Source: an uncultured Methylophilus sp. (GTDB lineage: Bacteria > Pseudomonadota > Gammaproteobacteria > Burkholderiales > Methylophilaceae). Taken from it: DNA of 7,377 bases. Position numbers and translations under genes: made by a program. The notes under the pieces were generated by a model. The model worked only from the letters and a program-made list of their open reading frames with translations. It made no database searches and was not told the origin of the DNA. The stretch spans positions 1-7,377 of the forward strand of contig CAKZJM010000157.1 in NCBI GenBank assembly GCA_936943315.1. Reading direction: 5' to 3'. Below are positions 1 through 5,389 of this stretch, one piece after another. Numbering within the stretch: position 1 is the stretch's first letter; every line of letters begins with the position of its first letter.

Positions 1-53
1 GTGAAGGTGGTCGTACCGTTGGTGCTGGCGTTGTTGCCAAAATCATCGAGTAA
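1..53 (+). CDS. tuf: Elongation factor Tu, C-terminal end (partial)
   Basis: The first 53 bases, read from base 3, encode EGGRTVGAGVVAKIIE and a TAA stop. This is the highly conserved C-terminal tail of EF-Tu, the GTPase that delivers aminoacyl-tRNA to the ribosome. Only the last 16 residues are inside the window, so nothing can be said about the GTP-binding domain. Its position directly before rpsJ matches the str to S10 cluster order common in proteobacteria. An intrinsic terminator follows 11 bases after the stop codon. Confidence 0.95.
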   Translation, partial: EGGRTVGAGVVAKIIE

Positions 54-64
54 TTTATTTTCGG

Positions 65-98
65 GCGGCAGGGTGATCCTGCCGCTTTTGCTCTTTTT
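65..98 (+). terminator. Intrinsic terminator after tuf
   Basis: An 8-bp perfect GC-rich stem, GCGGCAGG (65-72) with CCTGCCGC (78-85), closes a 5-base loop and is followed by the T-rich tract TTTTGCTCTTTTT (86-98). This is the textbook form of a rho-independent terminator. Its T tract ends one base before the rpsJ Shine-Dalgarno sequence, so rpsJ messages must come from readthrough, from processing, or from an unusual start inside the hairpin region. The structure is plain in the sequence; its efficiency is unknown. Confidence 0.85.
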
Positions 99-109
99 AA
101 GGAAAAAAC

Positions 110-418
110 ATGGCAGCTCAAAAAATTCGTATCCGTCTGAAAGCATTTGACTATCGTTTGATCGACCAATCTGCTTTGGAGATTGTGGATACTGCAAAAC
201 GTACAGGTGCAGTTGTTAAAGGTCCAGTGCCATTGCCAACACGTATTGAACGTTTTGATATTTTGCGTTCCCCACACGTGAACAAAACATCACGTGACCA
301 GTTTGAAATCCGTACCCATCAGCGTTTGATGGACATCGTGGATCCTACAGACAAGACTGTAGATGCCTTGATGAAGCTGGATCTGCCAGCCGGTGTGGAT
401 GTAGAAATCAAGTTGTAA
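110..418 (+). CDS. rpsJ: 30S ribosomal protein S10 (NusE)
   Basis: S10 is a small-subunit head protein and, as NusE, binds NusB and NusG in antitermination and transcription-translation coupling. The 102-residue product has the family's usual length (103 in E. coli). It shows the S10 hallmarks: KIRIRLKAFDYRLID at the N-terminus, GPVPLPTR in the middle, and a C-terminal segment with FEIRTHQRLMDI. The ATG follows an AAGGA Shine-Dalgarno (99-103) with 6-base spacing. In this window rpsJ sits alone between two hairpins, 65-98 upstream and 436-463 downstream. It therefore seems detached in transcription from rplC, unlike in E. coli, where it heads the S10 operon. Confidence 0.98.
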   Translation: MAAQKIRIRLKAFDYRLIDQSALEIVDTAKRTGAVVKGPVPLPTRIERFDILRSPHVNKTSRDQFEIRTHQRLMDIVDPTDKTVDALMKLDLPAGVDVEIKL

Positions 419-435
419 TTCAAGTTTTAATGGCA

Positions 436-463
436 AATAACCTTTTCAAATGAAAAGGTTATT
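436..463 (+). terminator. Perfect inverted repeat after rpsJ, probable weak terminator
   Basis: AATAACCTTTTC (436-447) and GAAAAGGTTATT (452-463) form a perfect 12-bp stem around the loop AAAT, starting 17 bases after the rpsJ stop. The downstream tract GTCAATTT is only moderately T-rich, so termination may be partial or factor-assisted. The last two stem bases are also the first two bases of the -35 element of the rplC promoter. The repeat itself is certain; the function is inferred. Confidence 0.65.
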
Positions 464-490
464 GTCAATTTAAGAATAGTCCGGTATAAT
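462..490 (+). promoter_or_regulatory. Sigma70 promoter for rplC operon
   Basis: TTGTCA (462-467, 5 of 6 to TTGACA) is separated by exactly 17 bases from a perfect TATAAT (485-490). The bases after the -10, CCGCGCTC (491-498), form a GC-rich discriminator, a feature typical of stringently controlled promoters of the translation apparatus. The start is expected near 496-498, giving a leader of about 55 bases before rplC. This is the strongest promoter candidate in the first half of the window and implies that rplC, not rpsJ, heads the S10-type unit here. Confidence 0.85.
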
Positions 491-502
491 CCGCGCTCTT
501 CG

Positions 503-528
503 GTGGACGGTCAATTGTAATCGTCCGC
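503..528 (+). promoter_or_regulatory. Hairpin in the rplC mRNA leader
   Basis: GTGGACG (503-509) pairs with CGTCCGC (522-528), including one G-U pair, around a 12-base loop that contains the palindrome CAATTG. It lies wholly inside the predicted leader and ends 12 bases before the AAGGA ribosome site at 541-545. Such a leader could serve feedback control by L4 or another product, as the unrelated S10 leader of E. coli does, but no resemblance to that leader was seen. Confidence 0.5.
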
Positions 529-552
529 TTTAACTATTATAAGGAACTGATC

Positions 553-1203
553 ATGAGCTTAGGGCTTATTGGTCGCAAGGTGGGCATGACCCGCATTTTT
601 ACAGAAGAAGGCGCAAGCGTTCCTGTAACAGTGCTGGAAGTGATTCCTAACCGTGTGACACAAGTGAAGACAGTCGCAACTGATGGCTATACAGGCCTGC
701 AGGTTGCTTACGGTGAGCGTCGTGCTAGCCGTATCAACAAAGCGTTGACTGGTCATTATGCCAAAGCTGGCGTTGTTGCTGGTGCTGGTATCAAAGAATT
801 CAATGTGGCTGAAGATGTGTTGGCTAACTTCCAGGTCGGTGGCAATGTCACGGTTGACATTTTCTCCGTAGGTCAGTTGGTTGATGTGACAGGGACTTCC
901 ATTGGTAAAGGTTTTGCCGGTGCGATCAAGCGTCATAACTTCTCCTCTAACCGTGCATCTCACGGTAACTCCCGTTCACATAACGTACCAGGTTCTATCG
1001 GTATGGCGCAGGATCCAGGTCGAGTATTCCCTGGTAAGCGTATGCCTGGTCATTTGGGTGATGCTAAAGTCACTACCCAAAACCTGGAAATCGTTCGTGT
1101 AGACGTAGAGCGTAACCTGTTGTTGATTAAAGGTTCCGTACCTGGCTCCAAAGGTGGCAATGTTGTTGTGCGTCCAGCCATCAAAGCGAAAGGGGCTAAA
1201 TAA
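553..1203 (+). CDS. rplC: 50S ribosomal protein L3
   Basis: L3 binds 23S rRNA early in assembly and sends a loop toward the peptidyl transferase centre. The 216-residue product starts MSLGLIGRKVGMTRIF. It carries GTSIGKGFAGAIKRH (about 114-128) and the central loop HGNSRSHNVPGSIGMAQDPG (about 137-156). Gln153 in that loop probably corresponds to the glutamine that PrmB methylates in E. coli L3 (Q150). The ATG follows AAGGA (541-545) with 7-base spacing. The gene is the first of a dense run under the promoter at 462-490, and its TAA shares one base with the rplD start (TAATG). Confidence 0.98.
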   Translation: MSLGLIGRKVGMTRIFTEEGASVPVTVLEVIPNRVTQVKTVATDGYTGLQVAYGERRASRINKALTGHYAKAGVVAGAGIKEFNVAEDVLANFQVGGNVTVDIFSVGQLVDVTGTSIGKGFAGAIKRHNFSSNRASHGNSRSHNVPGSIGMAQDPGRVFPGKRMPGHLGDAKVTTQNLEIVRVDVERNLLLIKGSVPGSKGGNVVVRPAIKAKGAK

Positions 1204-1829
1204 TGGAATTGAAACTCATCGATCAAAACGGCAAAGTCGCTAAAAAAGGCGTAGATGCGTCTGACGTGACTTTCGGTCGTGAATTTAATGAGTCTTTGGT
1301 GCACCAAGTGGTTGTGGCTTACATGGCTAACGCCCGTACTGCAACACGTGCTCAGAAAACTCGTGCAACCGTTGCTCACACTACCCACAAGCCATTTGCG
1401 CAAAAGGGTACTGGTAACGCGCGTGCTGGTATGGCGTCAAGCCCGATCTGGCGCGGAGGCGGTCGTGCTTTCCCAAACAGCCCTAACGAAAACTACAGCC
1501 ACAAGGTGAACCGTAAGGCTTACCGTGCAGGCATGCAGACAATTTTGTCTGAGTTGGTACGTCAGGACCGGTTGAAGGTGGTTGACAGCTTTACTGTTGA
1601 TTCACCAAAAACAAAACAATTTGTACAAAAGATCAATGCCCTGGGCATCGACGGTGGCGTGCTGCTGTTGACTGACGGTTTTGATGAGAATTTGTACTTG
1701 TCTTCCCGTAACCTGCCAAACGTGTTGGTAGTTGAAGCGCAATATGCTGACCCAGTAAGTCTGGTGCGTTTCCCTAACGTTTTGGTCACAGCCAACGCTG
1801 TGAAAAAACTTGAGGAGATCTTGGCATGA
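1203..1829 (+). CDS. rplD: 50S ribosomal protein L4
   Basis: L4 is an assembly protein whose long loop lines the exit tunnel; in E. coli it also represses its own operon. The 208-residue product shows TFGREFNESLVHQVVVAYMA, then the tunnel loop (about 63-97) with QKGTGNARAG, SSPIWRGGGR and FPNSPNENYSHKVNRKAYRAG. Lys68 matches E. coli Lys63, a macrolide-resistance position. Within this loop the usual PWRQKGTGRAR reads PFAQKGTGNAR, so Phe65, Ala66 and Asn72 replace Trp, Arg and Arg. The start overlaps the rplC stop by one base, suggesting translational coupling. Confidence 0.98.
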   Translation: MELKLIDQNGKVAKKGVDASDVTFGREFNESLVHQVVVAYMANARTATRAQKTRATVAHTTHKPFAQKGTGNARAGMASSPIWRGGGRAFPNSPNENYSHKVNRKAYRAGMQTILSELVRQDRLKVVDSFTVDSPKTKQFVQKINALGIDGGVLLLTDGFDENLYLSSRNLPNVLVVEAQYADPVSLVRFPNVLVTANAVKKLEEILA

Positions 1830-2140
1830 TTACCGCAGCTACAAAAACACAAGATCGTTTGTTGCAAGTGATTTTGGCTCCACAAATTACTGAAAAGGCA
1901 ACATTCATTGCTGACAAGCATCAGCAAATTGCTTTTAAAGTGCGTACCGATGCAACCAAGCCAGAAATTAAAGCGGCTGTTGAATTGGTGTTTAAGGTTG
2001 AAGTGGCTTCTGTATCTGTGATTAACGTCGCAGGTAAAGTGAAGCGTGCTGGCCGTCGCATGGGTAAGCGTAGCGACTGGAAAAAAGCTTATGTGAGCTT
2101 GAAGCCAGGTCAAGAAATTAACTTTGCAGCTGGCGAATAA
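1826..2140 (+). CDS. rplW: 50S ribosomal protein L23
   Basis: L23 sits at the rim of the exit tunnel and is the docking site for trigger factor and the signal recognition particle. The 104-residue product has the family opening DRLLQVILAPQITEKATF; Glu23 in this segment aligns with E. coli Glu18, the trigger factor contact. The basic loop GKVKRAGRRMGKRSDWKKAY (about 70-89) extends into 23S rRNA. The start overlaps the rplD stop in an ATGA arrangement and follows GAGGAG (1812-1817), which supports this start and coupled translation. Confidence 0.97.
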   Translation: MITAATKTQDRLLQVILAPQITEKATFIADKHQQIAFKVRTDATKPEIKAAVELVFKVEVASVSVINVAGKVKRAGRRMGKRSDWKKAYVSLKPGQEINFAAGE

Positions 2141-2151
2141 GGAGAGAAGAC

Positions 2152-2985
2152 ATGGCATTAGTTAAAGTCAAACCAACTTCCCCCGGTCGTCGCGGTGTAT
2201 TGAAAGTTGTTACACCAGATTTGCACAAAGGCAAGCCTTACGCGCCGCTGTTGGAAAGTCAAAGCAAAAACGCAGGCCGTAATAACAACGGCCGTATCAC
2301 AACCCGTCATCAGGGTGGTGGTCACAAGCAGCATTACCGTATTGTCGACTTCCGTCGTAACAAAGATGGTATTCCTGCAACAGTTGAACGTATTGAATAC
2401 GATCCAAACCGTACAGCAAACATTGCGTTGCTGTGCTATGCGGATGGTGAGCGTCGTTACATCATTGCGCCACGTGGCATTGCTGCCGGTGCACAGTTGA
2501 TCAGCGGCTCTGAAGCGCCTATCCGTGCTGGTAATGCATTGCCATTGCGCAACATTCCAGTGGGTAGCACGATTCACTGCATCGAGATTCAACCAGGTAA
2601 AGGTGCGCAGATCGCCCGTTCAGCAGGTACTTCAGTACAGCTGCTGGCGCGTGAAGGCTCTTACGCCCAGTTGCGTTTGCGTTCAGGTGAAGTGCGTCGC
2701 GTTCACGTTGATTGCAAGGCCACTTTGGGTGAAGTAGGTAACGAAGAGCATTCCTTGCGTTCTATCGGTAAAGCCGGTGCGATGCGTTGGCGCGGTGTTC
2801 GCCCAACCGTTCGCGGTGTGGTAATGAACCCGATCGACCACCCGCACGGTGGTGGTGAAGGCCGTACTGCTGCCGGTATGAACCCAGTGTCTCCATGGGG
2901 TCAGAAAACTAAGGGTTATCGTACTCGTAAGAACAAGCGTACCGATAACATGCGCGTAAGTCGTCGTCCGAGAAATGTAAGGTAA
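2152..2985 (+). CDS. rplB: 50S ribosomal protein L2
   Basis: L2 binds domain IV of 23S rRNA, bridges the subunits and is needed for peptidyl transferase assembly. The 277-residue product is close to E. coli's 273. It contains RHQGGGHKQHYRIVDFRR (52-69), the central beta-barrel with YDPNRTANIALL (83-94), and the diagnostic C-terminal motif NPIDHPHGGGEGR (226-238). His230 corresponds to the conserved histidine near position 229 in E. coli that has been tied to activity. The ATG follows AAGGAG (2139-2144), which overlaps the rplW stop. Confidence 0.98.
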   Translation: MALVKVKPTSPGRRGVLKVVTPDLHKGKPYAPLLESQSKNAGRNNNGRITTRHQGGGHKQHYRIVDFRRNKDGIPATVERIEYDPNRTANIALLCYADGERRYIIAPRGIAAGAQLISGSEAPIRAGNALPLRNIPVGSTIHCIEIQPGKGAQIARSAGTSVQLLAREGSYAQLRLRSGEVRRVHVDCKATLGEVGNEEHSLRSIGKAGAMRWRGVRPTVRGVVMNPIDHPHGGGEGRTAAGMNPVSPWGQKTKGYRTRKNKRTDNMRVSRRPRNVR

Positions 2986-2990
2986 TCGCT

Positions 2991-3266
2991 ATGGCACGTT
3001 CTATTAAAAAAGGTCCATTTGTGGATGCACATTTGGCGAAGAAAGTCGAAACCGCTGTGGCGGGTCGCGACCGTAAACCAATCAAAACTTGGTCACGTCG
3101 CTCGACTGTTTTGCCAAACTTTATTGGTTTAACCATCGCAGTGCACAACGGCAGACAGCATGTGCCTGTGTTGATTTCTGAAAACATGGTTGGTCACAAG
3201 CTCGGTGAATTTGCGTTGACACGCACATTCAAGGGTCACGCGGCTGATAAAAAAGCGAAGAAGTAA
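2991..3266 (+). CDS. rpsS: 30S ribosomal protein S19
   Basis: S19 lies in the head of the 30S subunit with S13, near the A-site tRNA. The 91-residue product begins MARSIKKGPFVDAHL and carries the signature segments IKTWSRRSTVLPNFIGLT and GHKLGEFALTRTFKGH, with a lysine-rich tail. Length is typical of the family. The Shine-Dalgarno TAAGGT (2978-2983) overlaps the end of rplB and is 7 bases before the ATG. Confidence 0.98.
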   Translation: MARSIKKGPFVDAHLAKKVETAVAGRDRKPIKTWSRRSTVLPNFIGLTIAVHNGRQHVPVLISENMVGHKLGEFALTRTFKGHAADKKAKK

Positions 3267-3276
3267 GGGGCTGATA

Positions 3277-3615
3277 ATGCAAGTTACTGCAGTTTTAAAA
3301 GGCGTACACCTTTCTCCGCAAAAAGCGCGTTTGGTGGCTGACCTTGTGCGTGGCAAAAAAGTAGATCAAGCTTTGAATATCCTGGCATTTACACCTAAGC
3401 GTGGTGCCGAGATCATCAAAAAAGTGGTTTTGTCTGCGATTGCTAACGCCGAACATAACAATGGTGCTGATATCGACACATTGAAGGTGACTTCAATTTA
3501 TGTAGATAAAGGCTTGGTGATGAAGCGTATCCGTGCACGTGCAAAAGGTCGCGCTGGTCGTATTACGAAACCAACCTGTCATATTCATGTGACAGTCGGT
3601 GACTCAAAGGAATAA
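3277..3615 (+). CDS. rplV: 50S ribosomal protein L22
   Basis: L22 contacts all six 23S domains and sends a beta-hairpin into the exit tunnel opposite L4. The 112-residue product shows VHLSPQKARLVADLVRGKKV, ILAFTPKRGAEIIKKVV, and the hairpin region with VMKRIRARAKGRAGRITK. The MKR triplet, whose loss gives macrolide resistance in E. coli, is present. TAAGGGG (3264-3270), which includes the rpsS stop codon, serves as ribosome site six bases before the ATG. Confidence 0.98.
   Translation: MQVTAVLKGVHLSPQKARLVADLVRGKKVDQALNILAFTPKRGAEIIKKVVLSAIANAEHNNGADIDTLKVTSIYVDKGLVMKRIRARAKGRAGRITKPTCHIHVTVGDSKE
3606..3613 (+). promoter_or_regulatory. Ribosome binding site that fixes the rpsC start
   Basis: AAAGGAAT, with core AAGGA at 3607-3611, lies five bases before the ATG at 3617. 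An in-frame GTG at 3599 would add six residues (MTQRNN) but has no Shine-Dalgarno and lies before this site, inside rplV. The S3 family starts MGQK, which agrees with 3617. Confidence 0.85.
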
Positions 3616-3616
3616 T

Positions 3617-4333
3617 ATGGGACAGAAAATTCATCCAATTGGGTTCCGTTTGAGCGTTCAGAAAAACTGGGCCTCACGTTGGTACTCTAATAGCCAGAAC
3701 TTTCCTGCGATGTTGCAAGGCGACATCAAAGTACGTGAGTTCTTGAACAAAAAACTGGCTAGCGCTGCGGTGAGCCGTATCGTGATTGAGCGTCCTGCTA
3801 AGAACGCAAAAATCACGATTCACAGTGCACGTCCAGGCGTTGTCATCGGTAAAAAAGGTGAGGATATCGAATCCTTGCGTTCTAGCCTGCAAGGCCTGAT
3901 GGGCGTGCCAGTGCATCTGAACATCGAAGAAGTGCGCAAGCCAGAATTGGACGCTACTTTGATCGCACAATCTATTGCTCAGCAATTGGAAAAACGCGTG
4001 ATGTTCCGTCGTGCCATGAAGCGTGCGATGCAAAACGCGATGCGTTTGGGCGCGCAAGGCATTAAGATCATGAGTTCTGGTCGTTTGAATGGTATCGAAA
4101 TTGCACGTACCGAGTGGTACCGTGAAGGCCGTGTGCCTCTCCATACATTACGTGCTGATATCGACTACGGTGTGGCTGAAGCTTCAACCACCTACGGTAT
4201 CATCGGAATTAAAGTTTGGGTATTCAAAGGCGAAATCTTCGGTGACAACGCTGCTGCTAATGCTGCAGTTGCTGATGTTGAGCCAGAGAAAAAAGTAAGA
4301 AAGCCGAGGGCTAAAGATGCTGCAACCAGCTAG
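3617..4333 (+). CDS. rpsC: 30S ribosomal protein S3
   Basis: S3 forms part of the mRNA entry channel and contributes to the ribosomal helicase. From the ATG at 3617 the product is 238 residues (E. coli 233), starting MGQKIHPIGFRL. The KH type II domain is marked by ARPGVVIGKKGEDIESL, with the GKKG loop at 78-81. Arg131, Arg132 and Lys135 match the E. coli helicase residues in number and context (MFRRAMKRAMQNAMRLGAQG). The C-terminal tail after about 210 is an alanine-rich then basic extension of the kind that varies among species. The gene overlaps rplP by 17 bases. Confidence 0.98.
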   Translation: MGQKIHPIGFRLSVQKNWASRWYSNSQNFPAMLQGDIKVREFLNKKLASAAVSRIVIERPAKNAKITIHSARPGVVIGKKGEDIESLRSSLQGLMGVPVHLNIEEVRKPELDATLIAQSIAQQLEKRVMFRRAMKRAMQNAMRLGAQGIKIMSSGRLNGIEIARTEWYREGRVPLHTLRADIDYGVAEASTTYGIIGIKVWVFKGEIFGDNAAANAAVADVEPEKKVRKPRAKDAATS

Positions 4334-4733
4334 ACAGAAATACCGTAAGATGCAAAAGGGTCGCAATAAGGGTATTGCGACCACTGGTAACAAGGTGAGC
4401 TTTGGTGAATTTGGTCTGAAAGCGATCGGTCGTGGTCGTTTGACCGCACGCCAGATTGAAGCTGCACGTCGTGTGATGACTCGTCACATTAAGCGTGGTG
4501 GCCGCGTTTGGATCCGTGTGTTCCCAGATCAACCAATTTCTAAAAAACCTGCTGAAGTACGTATGGGTAATGGTAAAGGTAGTGTGGATTACTACATCGC
4601 CCAGATTCAGCCAGGCAAAATGCTGTACGAAATGGATGGCGTGAGCGAAGAGCTGGCACGTGAGGCTTTCAGATTGGCTGCTGCCAAGCTGCCAGTCGAA
4701 ACTACATTCATGACCCGTCAAATTGGCAGTTAA
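4317..4733 (+). CDS. rplP: 50S ribosomal protein L16
   Basis: L16 helps position the A-site and P-site tRNAs and is required for peptidyl transferase activity. The 138-residue product begins MLQPARQKYRKMQKGRNKG, followed by FGLKAIGRGRLTARQIEAAR and a C-terminal half with VRMGNGKGSVDYY and IQPGKMLYEMDGVSEELARE. Arg82 aligns with E. coli Arg81, the residue hydroxylated by RoxA/YcfD. The start is fixed by the conserved MLQP and by GAGGG at 4306-4310. It lies inside the rpsC coding sequence, so the two reading frames share 17 bases. Confidence 0.98.
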   Translation: MLQPARQKYRKMQKGRNKGIATTGNKVSFGEFGLKAIGRGRLTARQIEAARRVMTRHIKRGGRVWIRVFPDQPISKKPAEVRMGNGKGSVDYYIAQIQPGKMLYEMDGVSEELAREAFRLAAAKLPVETTFMTRQIGS

Positions 4734-4745
4734 GGAGTAGTAACG

Positions 4746-4940
4746 ATGAAAGCTTCTGAATTGAGAGCAAAGTCAGCAGATGAGCTCAACAACGAGTTGG
4801 TTGAGTTGCGCCGTGCACAGTTTTCCCTGCGCATGCAGTTGGCCACCCAACAATTGAACAAGGTAGATCAGCTGGGTAAAGTACGCAAGGATATCGCTCG
4901 CGTGAACTCCGTGTTGGCTGAGAAAGCGAAACAGGCATGA
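4746..4940 (+). CDS. rpmC: 50S ribosomal protein L29
   Basis: L29 is a small two-helix protein next to L23 at the tunnel exit. The 64-residue product (63 in E. coli) starts MKASELRAKSADELNNELVELR and keeps the family segment FSLRMQLATQQLNKVDQLGKVR, followed by a short alanine- and lysine-rich end. TAAGGAG (4731-4737), which contains the rplP stop, lies 8 bases before the ATG. The stop codon overlaps the rpsQ start. Confidence 0.97.
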   Translation: MKASELRAKSADELNNELVELRRAQFSLRMQLATQQLNKVDQLGKVRKDIARVNSVLAEKAKQA

Positions 4941-5194
4941 TGACTGAAAAAGCGAAAGTAGTACGCAGTTTGACTGGCCGCGTGGTAAGCAACAAGATGG
5001 ATAAAACCGTGACTGTGCTTGTCGAGCGTAAAGTGAAACACCCTCTGATTGGTAAAGTGGTTGTGAAATCGAACAAGTTTCATGCGCATGATGAAAGCAA
5101 CGCATGTAACGAAGGCGATCTGGTCACAATTACTGAATCACGCCCATACTCCAAGACCAAGTCTTGGGTAGTAAGCAAAATCGAAGCTAAGTAA
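4937..5194 (+). CDS. rpsQ: 30S ribosomal protein S17
   Basis: S17 is a primary 16S rRNA binder with an OB fold. The 85-residue product shows LTGRVVSNKMDKTVTVLVER near its start, then VKHPLIGKVVVKSNKFHAHDE and the family's SRPYSKTKSWVV end. Two adjacent ATG codons exist (4937 and 4940). The first overlaps the rpmC stop as ATGA and gives 85 residues; the second gives 84, the E. coli length. No strong ribosome site precedes either, so translation is probably coupled to rpmC. It is the last gene before the terminator at 5221-5246. Confidence 0.97.
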   Translation: MMTEKAKVVRSLTGRVVSNKMDKTVTVLVERKVKHPLIGKVVVKSNKFHAHDESNACNEGDLVTITESRPYSKTKSWVVSKIEAK

Positions 5195-5220
5195 TTTACG
5201 CTTCAAAATATAAAACCAGG

Positions 5221-5246
5221 AAAACGCTTGTCACAAGCGTTTTTTT
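5221..5246 (+). terminator. Intrinsic terminator after rpsQ
   Basis: ACGCTTG (5224-5230) pairs with CAAGCGT (5234-5240) around the 3-base loop TCA, and flanking A and T runs lengthen the stem to 10 bp. A run of seven T bases (5240-5246) follows. This is a strong rho-independent terminator, 26 bases after the rpsQ stop. The second half of the 5' arm plus the loop is also the -35 element of the rplN promoter, so terminator and promoter share the same bases. Confidence 0.88.
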
Positions 5247-5257
5247 GGTTGTATAAT
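5228..5257 (+). promoter_or_regulatory. Sigma70 promoter for rplN (spc) operon
   Basis: TTGTCA (5228-5233) and a perfect TATAAT (5252-5257) are separated by 18 bases, of which seven are the T run of the terminator. The expected start is near 5264, giving a leader of about 126 bases. The position, between rpsQ and rplN, is the same place where the spc operon promoter lies in E. coli. The -35 hexamer is identical to that of the promoter at 462-490. Confidence 0.83.
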
Positions 5258-5263
5258 GTTGGA

Positions 5264-5389
5264 CTTTTCGGTGCCCGCCTTAGTTGGCATGTAGCTGGCA
5301 CCCCAATACTGACCGTGGTCTATTGGCCGAATTTGTGAAAGCAAGCGGCCAGTAGTGGTTATAACGGATTAAGTTGGAGATTATTTCTC
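5264..5389 (+). promoter_or_regulatory. Structured mRNA leader of rplN
   Basis: The predicted leader folds into two parts. GGTGCC (5270-5275) pairs with GGCACC (5297-5302), with a small GCC/GGC stem possible inside. The second is longer: TGACC (5310-5314) with GGTTA (5357-5361), then a 10-bp stem 5320-5329 with 5346-5355, then TTGT (5333-5336) with GCAA (5341-5344) capped by a GAAA tetraloop. The hairpin ends 14 bases before the TGGAG ribosome site (5375-5379). This much pairing in a ribosomal protein leader suggests feedback control by a product of the operon. No known leader family was recognised. Confidence 0.6.

Noticed and set aside
34..60. Possible promoter at the end of tuf (TTGCCA with TTTATT or TAATTT)
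   Set aside because: The spacing is 11-14 bases and the -10 match is poor; it would also start inside the terminator hairpin. Kept only as a possibility in the rpsJ finding.
1562..2158. Long minus-strand open frames opposite rplD, rplW, rpsC and others
   Set aside because: They mirror highly conserved ribosomal genes, show no family resemblance and have no ribosome sites; they are antisense shadows.
3599..3616. In-frame GTG start upstream of rpsC adding MTQRNN
   Set aside because: No ribosome site precedes it, the good AAGGA lies after it, and S3 proteins begin MGQK.
5271..5294. Tiny leader ORF (GTG start, or ATG-TAG start-stop at 5289-5294) before rplN
   Set aside because: No Shine-Dalgarno sequence and no attenuation-like codon run; such short frames arise by chance.
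5315..5338. Eight-codon GTG frame inside the rplN leader hairpin
   Set aside because: No ribosome site and the start is buried in predicted structure.
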